In this document: in pieces, positions 55,001-63,177 of the stretch
How positions within the stretch are numbered: position 1 is the first letter of the stretch
Layout: every line of letters begins with the position of its first letter
DNA from: Gammaproteobacteria bacterium
GTDB lineage: Bacteria > Pseudomonadota > Gammaproteobacteria > Xanthomonadales > Wenzhouxiangellaceae
Length of the DNA: 64,000 nt
Direction: 5' to 3'
NCBI GenBank assembly: GCA_021772985.1
Contig: JAJFKX010000055.1
Span: forward strand, 1-64,000
The notes under the pieces: generated by a model
The model's database searches: none
The model's input: the letters and a program-made list of their open reading frames with translations, nothing else
What the model was told of the DNA's origin: nothing
Translations under genes and position numbers: made by a program

Positions 55001-58000
55001 GGCCTGGAAAGGGGAGGTGAGATCCATTTCACTTTGGCCGGCGAGCGCAAAACTGACTTCATCCAGGGTAAAGTCCATTAAGTCCTCAGGTGCCAGCTCT
55101 ACAGTGAATTCGTTTTGTGCTTCGATGGTTTGTACAAATGTCCGCAGTTGATTTTCTGCCGGGCGAAATGACATCAGTGAATCAGTCAGGCTAATACCTG
55201 CAGCGGTCTGGTTGAAATCGGCAAAGTCATTAATCACCGAACAACCGGCTGGTTGAGTATCAAATTGCGCCCGCAGGGCATAAGTGCCCCCGGTTTCACC
55301 AAAGGTAAACCCGGTGCTGGCCTGGCTGGAAGCATCAAGTGGTATGGTGATCTCGTTCATCCCGTTGGGATACATGCCTTGATTGACTGTATCGGGTAGA
55401 TCGCGAATGGAATACTCAACGCCCCCGCATACTGGGAACTGATTTTCTGCCATCACCAGCATATCAACGGGTAGGTCGTTTTCTATCAACCCGCCCTGAT
55501 TATTACCGCTGGCTACAGTTAAACTTCCACCCGCAATTTCAATCACTCGCCCGTTGACCGAGCCGGCTGGTGTAACCGGTGCACCACCTTGAATTCTGGC
55601 AACAACATTGGCGCTATCCAAAGCTGGCCGGTAGTCTTCGCATAAGCAGGCTGATTCACCCAAATCAATAGTCACAATCCAGAATTCGGTTTGGCCTGCC
55701 GGGATCGGCCTGTCAATTGCATTGAACAGTAAAGTACCGTTATCAGCGGTAAAAAAACGTGCCGTGCTCAACATTGGATCACCGGCATCAACCATGCCGT
55801 TGCCGTTTACGTCGCGAATTAAATTGACTTCTTCCAGATCAAATTCATCATCGCCATCACCACTGATGGTTAAGGTAATGTCCTCAACCACTATGGTGTC
55901 TTCAGCAGAAGCGGTAAAGCTGAAATGCAAAGCGACAATATCGGTGGTGGCAGCAAACTGGACGGGCAGGGTGGAATTACCCGGGCCTTCTGCCAGCACC
56001 AATGCAGCAGGGTCAAAGCCGAAATCTGCATCGTTGAAATCCTGACCTGCACCCAGGTTGACCACATCAGGATTGCTGCCTGCGGTTAGCTGAGCGCCGA
56101 TCAAAACAGTAACGCCATCAACTGGGATACTTACCAGATAATTAGCAGCGCTCAGATTCTGGAAGTCATACTCCCCCATCGCACCGGTGTTTTGGGTTTG
56201 TATGAAGGTGTCGCTTTCATCCAGAACATTGGGGATGGCGCCATCATCACGAAATAGCTCGACGGCAATACCGGCGAAACCGATATCATTGCCGTCCATT
56301 ACACCATTACCATTAAAATCCTGGAACACCAGGTCACCAATCGAGCCATTATCCGACGGTAGCAATGGGCTTTCGAAGGCACCGCTATCGACGATACCAT
56401 TTTGAATTCTTGCCTGGCCGCGCTGATCGGTAGGCAGTCCGCTGGCCAAAGTATTGCTGCCGGCGTTGATCGCCTGGCTTTGTGCGCCTAATGCATGTGT
56501 CATGGTAGGGCCGCCGTTGCTGCTTAGCGGCATCAAATCTGCGTTGGCGCTAATCAGATCGCTGGACAATGATGGGAAACCCAACAATACCTCACCAATC
56601 AGATTGAAGCCGCCGGTGTAAACGCCGCTGACCAGATCGGTGGATGGATTGCCGGCAAAAGTTGTGTCTATGAAAATATTGTTGCTCAGTTCAATGTTCG
56701 ACCCTTCCATTCTGGCGCCGGTTACACCATTGGTTGCGGCAACCGTGTTGTTTCGGAAGGTGAGGTCGGTTGCTCTAAGGTTTACCCCGATGTTTCCGTT
56801 TGTTGAGAATGTTGAGTTTTCAACGGTCACTGATGGGTTTAGAAAAGTGCTGACTCTAATGGTTTGCAGCCCACCGCCGTTATTGCTGATTTCCGAGCGT
56901 TTAACCGTTGCACTGGAGCCGGTGCCGATGGCAATACCGCTTCCGGTATTGCCTGAAACGGTTGAATCTTCAATAGTTAAAGCGACCCCGTTGTTGACCA
57001 TGCTGGTGGTTCCCCCAACGGATATGCCGCCGCCGCTGTTGCCACTGACAGTACTGCTCAGAATTGAAACATTCATACTGTCAATATCCACAGCACGGAC
57101 ATTGATGCCATCGCTGGTACCGCCGCTGATAGTAGAGTTTTGAATGCTGATCGTATAGTCATCTATCGGTGACCCGAATGGGACATCAACGCGCAGGCTG
57201 GCTGCGTTTGGGAAGCTTGCGCCGCTCATCATTAAGCTGGAATTGGTCATCATCAGGTTGGAGCTTAAAACCTGCAAAATGGCATCCGGGCCTTCAAACT
57301 GGCTGATATCAACCGTGACCATGGAATAATTTCTCAGGCTTACACTGCCACTTCGGAAAGTTGAGTTGACTATGCTGGCAGTGGGTAGCGGCATAGCTGG
57401 ATCAGCGGTCAATTGCAGGCCGCCTAGATCACTGTTCGAGATGATCAGGTTTTTGGCAAAAGCGCCGGTTAAATGGGTAATACTGGCTGTGACGTTACTG
57501 TTCAGAATGCTGAGTGAGCCTCTGCCTGTCGCCACGGTGCCGGTTGTGTCAGTGTTGTTAAGGGTAAAATCCGCGCTGACGTTAGAAGCAAAGCTTACCG
57601 CAGCATTGACACCGTCTTCGGCATCAATAATGATGTTTTCAAATGTTATCTGTTGATTGGAAAACCCTTCAATTCTAAAAATGCTGTGATCATTTGCGCC
57701 GGTATTATTGGATTTGACTGTGATTTGATTGGCGCCATCGATAATCAAATCTTCGGTCACGGTGTTGTGTACAAACGGTTGCGACAGCAGGCTATGGGTA
57801 ATTGTGCCGGATACGGAAAACTCAATTCTGTCCAGGCCAATGGAACCGGCAGCGCAGCTATCTCTGGCCGAGTTGAGGTTGGCTGCCGCGACAGCTTCCA
57901 CCAGGGTGCAGTTGCCGTTATCGGTAAAGTCGTCGGCTAAAGTAGTGACGGTAATGGTAGCGGCAGAGGCTGCTGTACAACACCCGCCAATTAGCAGCAA

Positions 58001-58024
58001 AGCCACTCGCAAATAAATATTCAT
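52055..58024 (-). CDS. Giant secreted beta-helix surface protein with C-terminal GFE motif
   Basis: 1989 residues. Signal peptide MNIYLRVALLLIGGCCTAASA. A CSLREA-like domain follows (residues about 22-75: VTTLADDFTDNGNCTLVEAV), then a right-handed parallel beta-helix with many Asn/Ser/Thr (about 80-480). A choice-of-anchor Q type segment (NGGPTMTHALGAQSQAINAG) lies at about 495-555 and an SdrD B-like domain (IGDLVFQDFNGNGVMDGND) at about 565-680. The rest comprises a long beta-rich middle, a propeller-like region (about 1380-1790: GNAVAIWTSNGG, TTIAVWSEDTDGE) and an ending IALSEDIFVSGFE. Probably an adhesin or surface matrix protein. It is the last gene of an operon behind a sigma factor and a TM protein. 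Confidence 0.85.
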   Translation of the reverse strand: MNIYLRVALLLIGGCCTAASAATITVTTLADDFTDNGNCTLVEAVAAANLNSARDSCAAGSIGLDRIEFSVSGTITHSLLSQPFVHNTVTEDLIIDGANQITVKSNNTGANDHSIFRIEGFSNQQITFENIIIDAEDGVNAAVSFASNVSADFTLNNTDTTGTVATGRGSLSILNSNVTASITHLTGAFAKNLIISNSDLGGLQLTADPAMPLPTASIVNSTFRSGSVSLRNYSMVTVDISQFEGPDAILQVLSSNLMMTNSSLMMSGASFPNAASLRVDVPFGSPIDDYTISIQNSTISGGTSDGINVRAVDIDSMNVSILSSTVSGNSGGGISVGGTTSMVNNGVALTIEDSTVSGNTGSGIAIGTGSSATVKRSEISNNGGGLQTIRVSTFLNPSVTVENSTFSTNGNIGVNLRATDLTFRNNTVAATNGVTGARMEGSNIELSNNIFIDTTFAGNPSTDLVSGVYTGGFNLIGEVLLGFPSLSSDLISANADLMPLSSNGGPTMTHALGAQSQAINAGSNTLASGLPTDQRGQARIQNGIVDSGAFESPLLPSDNGSIGDLVFQDFNGNGVMDGNDIGFAGIAVELFRDDGAIPNVLDESDTFIQTQNTGAMGEYDFQNLSAANYLVSIPVDGVTVLIGAQLTAGSNPDVVNLGAGQDFNDADFGFDPAALVLAEGPGNSTLPVQFAATTDIVALHFSFTASAEDTIVVEDITLTISGDGDDEFDLEEVNLIRDVNGNGMVDAGDPMLSTARFFTADNGTLLFNAIDRPIPAGQTEFWIVTIDLGESACLCEDYRPALDSANVVARIQGGAPVTPAGSVNGRVIEIAGGSLTVASGNNQGGLIENDLPVDMLVMAENQFPVCGGVEYSIRDLPDTVNQGMYPNGMNEITIPLDASSQASTGFTFGETGGTYALRAQFDTQPAGCSVINDFADFNQTAAGISLTDSLMSFRPAENQLRTFVQTIEAQNEFTVELAPEDLMDFTLDEVSFALAGQSEMDLTSPFQATLDMQDVMETDQLDITITVTLPSGQQQRTTIRGMPSSVSVDYPVQAIGIPAWFNAVEFIAEGITSEFDDSEREYKISFEYPTDFVWTEAVENVVALLGGAQNDLGGPGFRLMLEAGYDIDSNSSLSGGIERDITLFNRPVTLFGSVSAGFDQNFEFNSPDEPVGTIGASTAVSLGEKSFGRTVLVYGVPVTVAIDLGGVLQVSAVGRVYLNENLEFSQLLLSPEPTIQLSAAASISALFGLAKAVATASPTAAGQIHLPYSTANGLESPRFGGRLTVDFMVEASVFFGLASAEVGTAMLGPYTWGDFIEPRIDENFAMMQARQGLQDPESTFISTHALAGDASGRAMLIFTENVGVASPNPELLFQYDDGTGLDAPAPLRATPTPDNRWEMDPAVTFLNGGNAVAIWTSNGGSPSLSQLGDIINEQEIAWSAWDSNSELWTAPTDLTADSQGDGSADIGYDANNNEAIAVWVHDNNSSNDPLTRTDWEIHSAVFSESSSTWSATIPVSNDSAADYMPAVASLNGTTIAVWSEDTDGELFVDPGLPIGDDGTIDGGSNLDATNTDARLVFSTFNGSSWSAKQTLYSSASNTAYTQMADISGYDTERFIAVWIDKQATTDQLYYALYESGAWGTEILLAESEQFIEEPSVSVDDFNVATVVYRSFDEEAGDGNGYTGNLFSQTLALPTSRTPFNGPPAAQALTDDDNVQLFPVSALSGNQTRLAWFDKTNANIGIANTLDNASTLLPGCTENTIDSDFDGLIDRLDLSITATIASSGNYAIAGDLFDINGQFIAHAQTQTVALATGTRSLNLMFLSADIANSGSNGPYNLRNLTLLTEQPALLVTDVLADACTTSALMATDFEPSPLRFDQQRYTPGSIGNIILEFASANINPAITDNVSVRVWSNLDTTGIEVLLTETGANTGVFIGSVTFDPNSSDDLTDRLLAPLGAALVTRYDDPESNAILIAEALIALSEDIFVSGFE

Positions 58025-58112
58025 ACTGCACCGATTTACTCAACTGGTTTCCCTATATGTCAAAACAGTTGATTCCGTTACAGTTATATTGATTGGCTGG
58101 TCGCTGGTGACG

Positions 58113-58646
58113 TTATTCGTCGATTTTATCCGCTGCTCTTTCCAGATCGCTATACAACAATTGTAAGCGTGCCAGGGCTTGCTCAGTTTGCCGTTGTTTA
58201 TCCAGCATAGCTGCCTGGTTTTTTTCGAATTCCAATATCTGCACGTTTTGCTGTTCAATCTGCTGCTGCTGGCTCACCAGCAGATAGCCCAACAAAGACA
58301 GGATGGCTGCTGCTATTGTCATAGCAATGCCCCAAAACCACCGTTTGTGATCGGATGGTGCTTCCCGGTTACTGACCCATTGATTGATTGTTTCGGAGAA
58401 CACTGCTTTGTCCTGCAGGTTACTGGAAAGACTGATCATATGGCTGATGGACTGTTCCTGATCAGAGCTGAAATCACCGCCGGTGTAACCATCAATCAAT
58501 TCTGTTTCCGCAGCCAACAGCTGCTCGTAGTAAGCATCATCATTTAGCAACCGCTGTTCAACCAGGGTACGCTCGGCTTCATCCAGGCTGTCATCCAGCA
58601 ACTGGGTTAACACCTGTGCCTGCTTGCTGAGTGGGTTACTGCTCAT
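58113..58646 (-). CDS. Anti-sigma-like single-TM protein
   Basis: 177 residues from the ATG at 58646, with GGAG 8 bases upstream. The cytoplasmic N-terminal helical part (about residues 1-85) is rich in charged residues (LDDSLDEAERTLVEQRLLND, as in anti-sigma factors), a single membrane helix lies at about 101-121 (FWGIAMTIAAAILSLLGYLL), and the periplasmic or cytoplasmic tail is a long Gln-rich coiled coil (QQQQIEQQNVQILEFEKNQA). It overlaps the end of the sigma gene by 11 bases, indicating coupled synthesis. No zinc-binding anti-sigma motif is seen. Confidence 0.75.
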   Translation of the reverse strand: MSSNPLSKQAQVLTQLLDDSLDEAERTLVEQRLLNDDAYYEQLLAAETELIDGYTGGDFSSDQEQSISHMISLSSNLQDKAVFSETINQWVSNREAPSDHKRWFWGIAMTIAAAILSLLGYLLVSQQQQIEQQNVQILEFEKNQAAMLDKQRQTEQALARLQLLYSDLERAADKIDE

Positions 58647-59259
58647 CTTTACACTCCACTGTTGGTGGTGGCTCGAGTTCCAGCATGCGTTGTTCCAGTC
58701 GGTTACGAATCCTGAATACTTTGATGCGTAAATTACTGTCAGAGAGCGCAAACTTTTGCTTAAGCTTTTGCCTGCTGGTAATTCGGTTACCGGATGGGTG
58801 ACGGTAATAAGCTAATATCAGCTCACGGTCATTTTCCGGTAATTCCATGATGCACTGCTCCAGACGAATCAGTTTTGGGCTGGTCATCTCACGCTCAAAC
58901 AGATCAGCAGGACGTGCTTTAATTTCGCTGACCGCATGGTTGTGCTTACGGTGGCTGCGCAATACCTCCAGGTATATCTTATGAGCAACACCAATAACAA
59001 ATTGCTCGATTTTTCCACCTAGCTGATGATCACATGTAACTCTTTTCGCCACCCGGTTCATGGTTTCATCAGCAAGCTCGGGAGCATCGGCACAACCACG
59101 CCAGGTGAACAGGCGAATTAGCTTGTTGCGCAGTTTTTCGTAACGAAGCGCAGCCTGATGAGAGTCATCATCAAGGCATAGCAATAGCGCCGCAAACGAG
59201 TTGGCGCTTAAGCCGTTGGTCGTTTGTTCCAAGCCTTTTTTAATGGCTGAGTCGGTCAT
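58636..59259 (-). CDS. ECF-type sigma factor (possibly kinase-associated group)
   Basis: 207 residues. Region 2 is in RNKLIRLFTWRGCADAPELADETMNRVAKRV and VIGVAHKIYLEVLRSHRKH (about residues 42-100). Region 4 is in LEQCIMELPENDRELILAYYRHPSGNR and SDSNLRIKVFRIRNRLEQRM (about 128-195). A kinase gene is divergently encoded 590 bases away, reminiscent of ECF groups activated by Ser/Thr phosphorylation; assignment to such a group is inference. Probably controls the adjacent giant-protein gene and itself. Confidence 0.85.
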   Translation of the reverse strand: MTDSAIKKGLEQTTNGLSANSFAALLLCLDDDSHQAALRYEKLRNKLIRLFTWRGCADAPELADETMNRVAKRVTCDHQLGGKIEQFVIGVAHKIYLEVLRSHRKHNHAVSEIKARPADLFEREMTSPKLIRLEQCIMELPENDRELILAYYRHPSGNRITSRQKLKQKFALSDSNLRIKVFRIRNRLEQRMLELEPPPTVECKDEQ

Positions 59260-59447
59260 AGACGAATTACATCGGTGCTTATTATTGATGTATTTTTATG
59301 CGAATCTGTTACACAAGTAAACTATAGCAGTTTAAATTTTAAGGTTTTGATGCTTTAAGCAGAAGGGTCTATCAGGCTGGTAACCCTGCCCAAGTAAACG
59401 GTAATTAATGTATGGGTCGTGCCCAGGTGTGCGACCTGTTAAAAACC

Positions 59448-59475
59448 CGTACCCACGCTGGAGCATGGGTACGAG
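59448..59475. repeat. Dispersed palindrome, CGTACCCA-type, copy 2
   Basis: CGTACCCACGCTGGAGCATG then GGTACGAG: inverted GTACCCA/TGGGTAC ends around GCTGGAGC. Same design as the repeat at 44259-44288. Confidence 0.7.
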
Positions 59476-59504
59476 AAAAAGAATATACGAGTAAACCACT
59501 GATA

Positions 59505-59564
59505 GTAGGAGCGGACCAGGTCGCGACCGTGGTTAACTGGGTCGCTCCCGGCTGCGTCTCTACA
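59505..59564. repeat. Degenerate GTAGGAGCGG-type inverted repeat
   Basis: Starts GTAGGAGCGG and ends CGTCTCTACA with internal GGTCGCGACC and GGTCGCTCCC segments; arms are imperfect. Related in design to the perfect element at 13624-13697. Confidence 0.6.
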
Positions 59565-59850
59565 GGTCAATATGAATATACAAGGTAATCATAGATTGTA
59601 GAAATAAAAAACTGGCTCATATTATCAATGTTATGGTATTGAAGCTTAGCAATAGTTCCGCAGAGACCAGCTATATCCGGGTTAAGATAGTTAATACCCA
59701 CGATGGGAGTTTTTGTAATCAATAACATTTCACCAATACCAATGCATATTTCTTGTCAATCGTTCTATTCTGGTACGTGCATGTTCTGTTTTGGTGAGTT
59801 AAAGCTAAGCTTTGGTGATATGAGGCAAAGCTGTAGGCCCGGTCAGTTTG

Positions 59851-62800
59851 ATGAATAACCAAGCTCAAAAATTAAAACTGTTGCCCGATGGCACAGTCAT
59901 CGCTGAACGCTATCAAATTGAAGGGTTTATTGCTGCCGGCACACATGGCCAGGTGTACCGGGCGTTGGATCTGGAACTTGAGCAGGTTATTGCATTGAAA
60001 CTGCTACATCCCGGTCTGGCTAAAAGCTCAAAAATGGTAGCGCGTTTTAAAAAAGAATTGCTGATTGCGCGGAAAGTAACCCACAAGAATGTCTGCCGTG
60101 TTTTTGATGTCTGCAAGAGTAGCGTTTTACTCGGCCCAGAGCCTACGGAAATCCTTTTTATCACGATGGAATTGATCCAGGGAAAAACGCTGGCAGATTA
60201 CCTGGAACGCAAAACAAAGCCTTTTGATCAGTATCAGTCGATTGATATTATTCAGCAAGTGATCGCCGGGCTGGATGAAGCGCATCAGCATCAATTTATT
60301 CATGGCGATGTAAAGGCCAGCAATATCATTCTCAGCGAACAACCTGGCGGGTCTTTACGAGCAGTAATTACGGACTTCGGTTTATCCCATGCCAGCCACC
60401 CCGGCGAGTCAGTAACAGCAGCTGCAAAAATGCAAGGCACGCCATTGTATATGGCACCCGAGCAGGTTTCCGGTGAGCCGTTATCGCCGGCTACCGATGT
60501 TTTTTCGTTAGGTGTGCTGATCTATAGAATGTTGATGGGGCAGTGGCCTTTTCATGAACAAACCGCGCTGCTGACAGCGCTTAAACGACTATATACATCA
60601 CCAACTGATGTTGGCCGGTTAAGCAAAACTGTTGGTAAACAAACCGCCAAGGCCATTCTTCGATGTTTGGAGCGTGAGCCACAAAAACGTTTCCAGAGTC
60701 TGAAACCGTTAAACCATATTCTCACCGGGGAAAAACCCAGGCGCGTTAAAACAACCAGATTGTGGTTAGCTGCGACGACGTTGGTTGTGCTTGCAGGTTC
60801 GGGTATCTGGTATTTATACAATCAGACTGCGGCAATACAAACCCCGATAGCAACTGGTGTACAGCACCGTCCAACGGTTGCGATACTACCGTTGCTTAAT
60901 CAAACCGGCAATGTAGAGCTGGACTGGTTGGGTACCAGCGTACAAAAATCCGCTATCAGCAGATTGCAGACAATAGATGTATTAAGATCGATTAGTGCAG
61001 AAAACATCAGTCAGTTATTACTTCAGGCTCCACCGGCAGATGATCTAACCCGGCAGCACTGGGTGGCAACTACCAGTGGTGCTGATTGGTTTGTAATCGG
61101 CAACTATCAATTGGATAAAGCAGCAGATACCAACTGGCATATCAGATTAGTAGCCGTCACTGATGGTAGGACGCTGTTTGAAACCAGTTACAACATGCAG
61201 CAGGCTGAACTAAATCAGACTGGTATTGAATTGACGGATCAACTGTTGGATCACCTGCAAATAAAGACTAACCAGACCAAGGTGTTAGGCGCAGATCAAC
61301 CCATTAGTATCTTGGCGTTATCTAATTACTCGCAAGGTTTGGATTTGTTATACCAGTTCAAACCTGATCAGGCACTGGATTATTTTTACCAGGCGCTGGA
61401 GCTGGCACCTGATAACCCGGTTATTGAATCGGCCCTGGCTGAAGCGCTGTCAAAACTAGGCAAGTTGGTTGAATCTAAACAGACATTAATAAATGCACAA
61501 CGGCATTCGGAAAACTTAAACCGTCGTGAGCGTTTAAGTATAGAAGCTCGATTGCATCTGGCGGAAAGAAATTTTGAGCGTGCAGCAGAAATATACACCG
61601 CTTTACGGGAGTTTTTTCCTGATGAATTGGAGTTCGGGCTGTCTTTGGCAACAGCATTGGCAAGTGGCGGCAAACTAGTAACGGCTTTTGCAACCTTAAA
61701 CGAGTTACGCGACCTTCCGGCTGAACTTGGCAATGATGTGCGTATTGATCTGTTGGAGGCGGAACTGGCAGCTATTCATAGTGAGTTTGAGGTGGCCCGT
61801 TTAGCAACAACCAGGGCCCTGGAGAAAGGACGAAACAGTCATACTCCGCTGGTGATTGCCAATGCTTTGCGCTGGCAGGCCAGGGTGCTTTATTACGCCG
61901 ATTCAGAATCGCTAAAGGCGATTGAAGCTTTACGCAATGCACGAGAGATTTATATGGCTCTGGGTATTACCCGTTCGGTAGCTGATGTTGCTACCGAGCT
62001 GGCTGACTTGTCACGACATCAGGCTGACGCCGAATTGTCGGCGCAGCTTTATGATGAAGCGTTACAAGCCAGTGAAACCATTGGTGATACTGAACTACGT
62101 GGCAGAATAATGAATGGCCGGGCGGATTTAATATCAGGTTTAGGGCAATACGCAGATGCACTGGCAATATACCAACAAATACTACAGGAGCAACAAGATG
62201 TTAAGGGTTCCAGTCTGTTGGGTTTAATGCATCACAATATCGGTACAACAGCAGTCAAACTGGGTGATCTCGACTTGGGCTGGCAACACCTTTCGCAAGC
62301 AAACCAAATTTACCAACAGGCCAATGACCGCTACGGCATGATGCTGGTTAACTATGCAATGGGCAGCTTTTGGAAAACCAAAGGCGAGTTAAAACCGGCA
62401 TCTATCAGCTTCAAACAAGCGTTGTCGCTGGCAGAAGCAATAGACAGTCAATCATGGGCCGCATACGCCAGATTGGAAATCGGTGATATCGCCAGAAGGC
62501 AAGGTGATTATGCTACTGCAGTGGCAACAGCCACCGTGGTGTTCAATACCTTTTTGCAAAGGGGTGAAGAAGTTCGTGCAGCGCGAGTCGGTATCAGCCT
62601 GGGTGGGTTTTTGATTTACGCCGGCGACTATAAAACTGCAGGTGAAGTGGCAAATCAATCGCTGGTATTGATAGAAAAACATCAGATCAAACAATCAATC
62701 GGCCAGGTTCACAGTGTTTTGGCGCATGTGCATGCACATTTTGGTGAAAACGATAAGCTGAAAACCCACCTGCAAAAAGCGACTGATGCGTTACCTTTGA

Positions 62801-63111
62801 TGGGACAGATAGAACACCGCTTGTTGTTGCAAGATAGCCTGGCAATGATTGGTTATGACGCTGGGGTTTTTGAGAGAGCTTATGTTAAGACACAGTTGCA
62901 GCAGGTTCATCGTGCGGCACAACCAGATGGCTTAATGTTACCGCTGCTCAGGTCGAAATATAACCTGGCAAAAATCAGCAATGACGAAGGCGGCTCGGAG
63001 CAATCTGACCTGGCATTGCAACAAGTCTATGCTCAAGCTCAGGAATTAGGTTTCACCCGGCTGGCTGATAAAGCCAATACGCTGATGGAAAATACCAGTC
63101 GTAACAACTGA
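59851..63111 (+). CDS. Membrane Ser/Thr protein kinase with TolB-like and TPR domains
   Basis: 1086 residues from the ATG at 59851. Kinase domain about 20-285: glycine loop IAAGTHGQVYRA, catalytic Lys50 in VIALKLL, catalytic loop HGDVKASN (HGD in place of HRD, so a non-RD kinase with Asp153, Lys155 and Asn158 kept), DFG at 175-177, and a GTPLYMAPEQ activation segment. One membrane helix at about 303-323. The outer part starts with a TolB-like segment (VAILPLLNQTGNVELDWLGT) and continues with about a dozen TPR-type helices. The adjacent sigma factor is a plausible substrate. Confidence 0.92.
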   Translation: MNNQAQKLKLLPDGTVIAERYQIEGFIAAGTHGQVYRALDLELEQVIALKLLHPGLAKSSKMVARFKKELLIARKVTHKNVCRVFDVCKSSVLLGPEPTEILFITMELIQGKTLADYLERKTKPFDQYQSIDIIQQVIAGLDEAHQHQFIHGDVKASNIILSEQPGGSLRAVITDFGLSHASHPGESVTAAAKMQGTPLYMAPEQVSGEPLSPATDVFSLGVLIYRMLMGQWPFHEQTALLTALKRLYTSPTDVGRLSKTVGKQTAKAILRCLEREPQKRFQSLKPLNHILTGEKPRRVKTTRLWLAATTLVVLAGSGIWYLYNQTAAIQTPIATGVQHRPTVAILPLLNQTGNVELDWLGTSVQKSAISRLQTIDVLRSISAENISQLLLQAPPADDLTRQHWVATTSGADWFVIGNYQLDKAADTNWHIRLVAVTDGRTLFETSYNMQQAELNQTGIELTDQLLDHLQIKTNQTKVLGADQPISILALSNYSQGLDLLYQFKPDQALDYFYQALELAPDNPVIESALAEALSKLGKLVESKQTLINAQRHSENLNRRERLSIEARLHLAERNFERAAEIYTALREFFPDELEFGLSLATALASGGKLVTAFATLNELRDLPAELGNDVRIDLLEAELAAIHSEFEVARLATTRALEKGRNSHTPLVIANALRWQARVLYYADSESLKAIEALRNAREIYMALGITRSVADVATELADLSRHQADAELSAQLYDEALQASETIGDTELRGRIMNGRADLISGLGQYADALAIYQQILQEQQDVKGSSLLGLMHHNIGTTAVKLGDLDLGWQHLSQANQIYQQANDRYGMMLVNYAMGSFWKTKGELKPASISFKQALSLAEAIDSQSWAAYARLEIGDIARRQGDYATAVATATVVFNTFLQRGEEVRAARVGISLGGFLIYAGDYKTAGEVANQSLVLIEKHQIKQSIGQVHSVLAHVHAHFGENDKLKTHLQKATDALPLMGQIEHRLLLQDSLAMIGYDAGVFERAYVKTQLQQVHRAAQPDGLMLPLLRSKYNLAKISNDEGGSEQSDLALQQVYAQAQELGFTRLADKANTLMENTSRNN

Positions 63112-63177
63112 GCTTGTGTTTATGCAGCTTGAAACAGTCCACTGCGCTGATTACCCCTGACTTAATATCCCTATAGA

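Larger units (their letters stand above)
59260..59850. other. Divergent regulatory region with two dispersed repeats
   Basis: 590 bases between the sigma operon and the kinase gene. Carries the palindrome at 59448-59475 and the REP-like element at 59505-59564, plus A+T-rich stretches likely to hold promoters on both sides. No gene seen. Confidence 0.5.
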
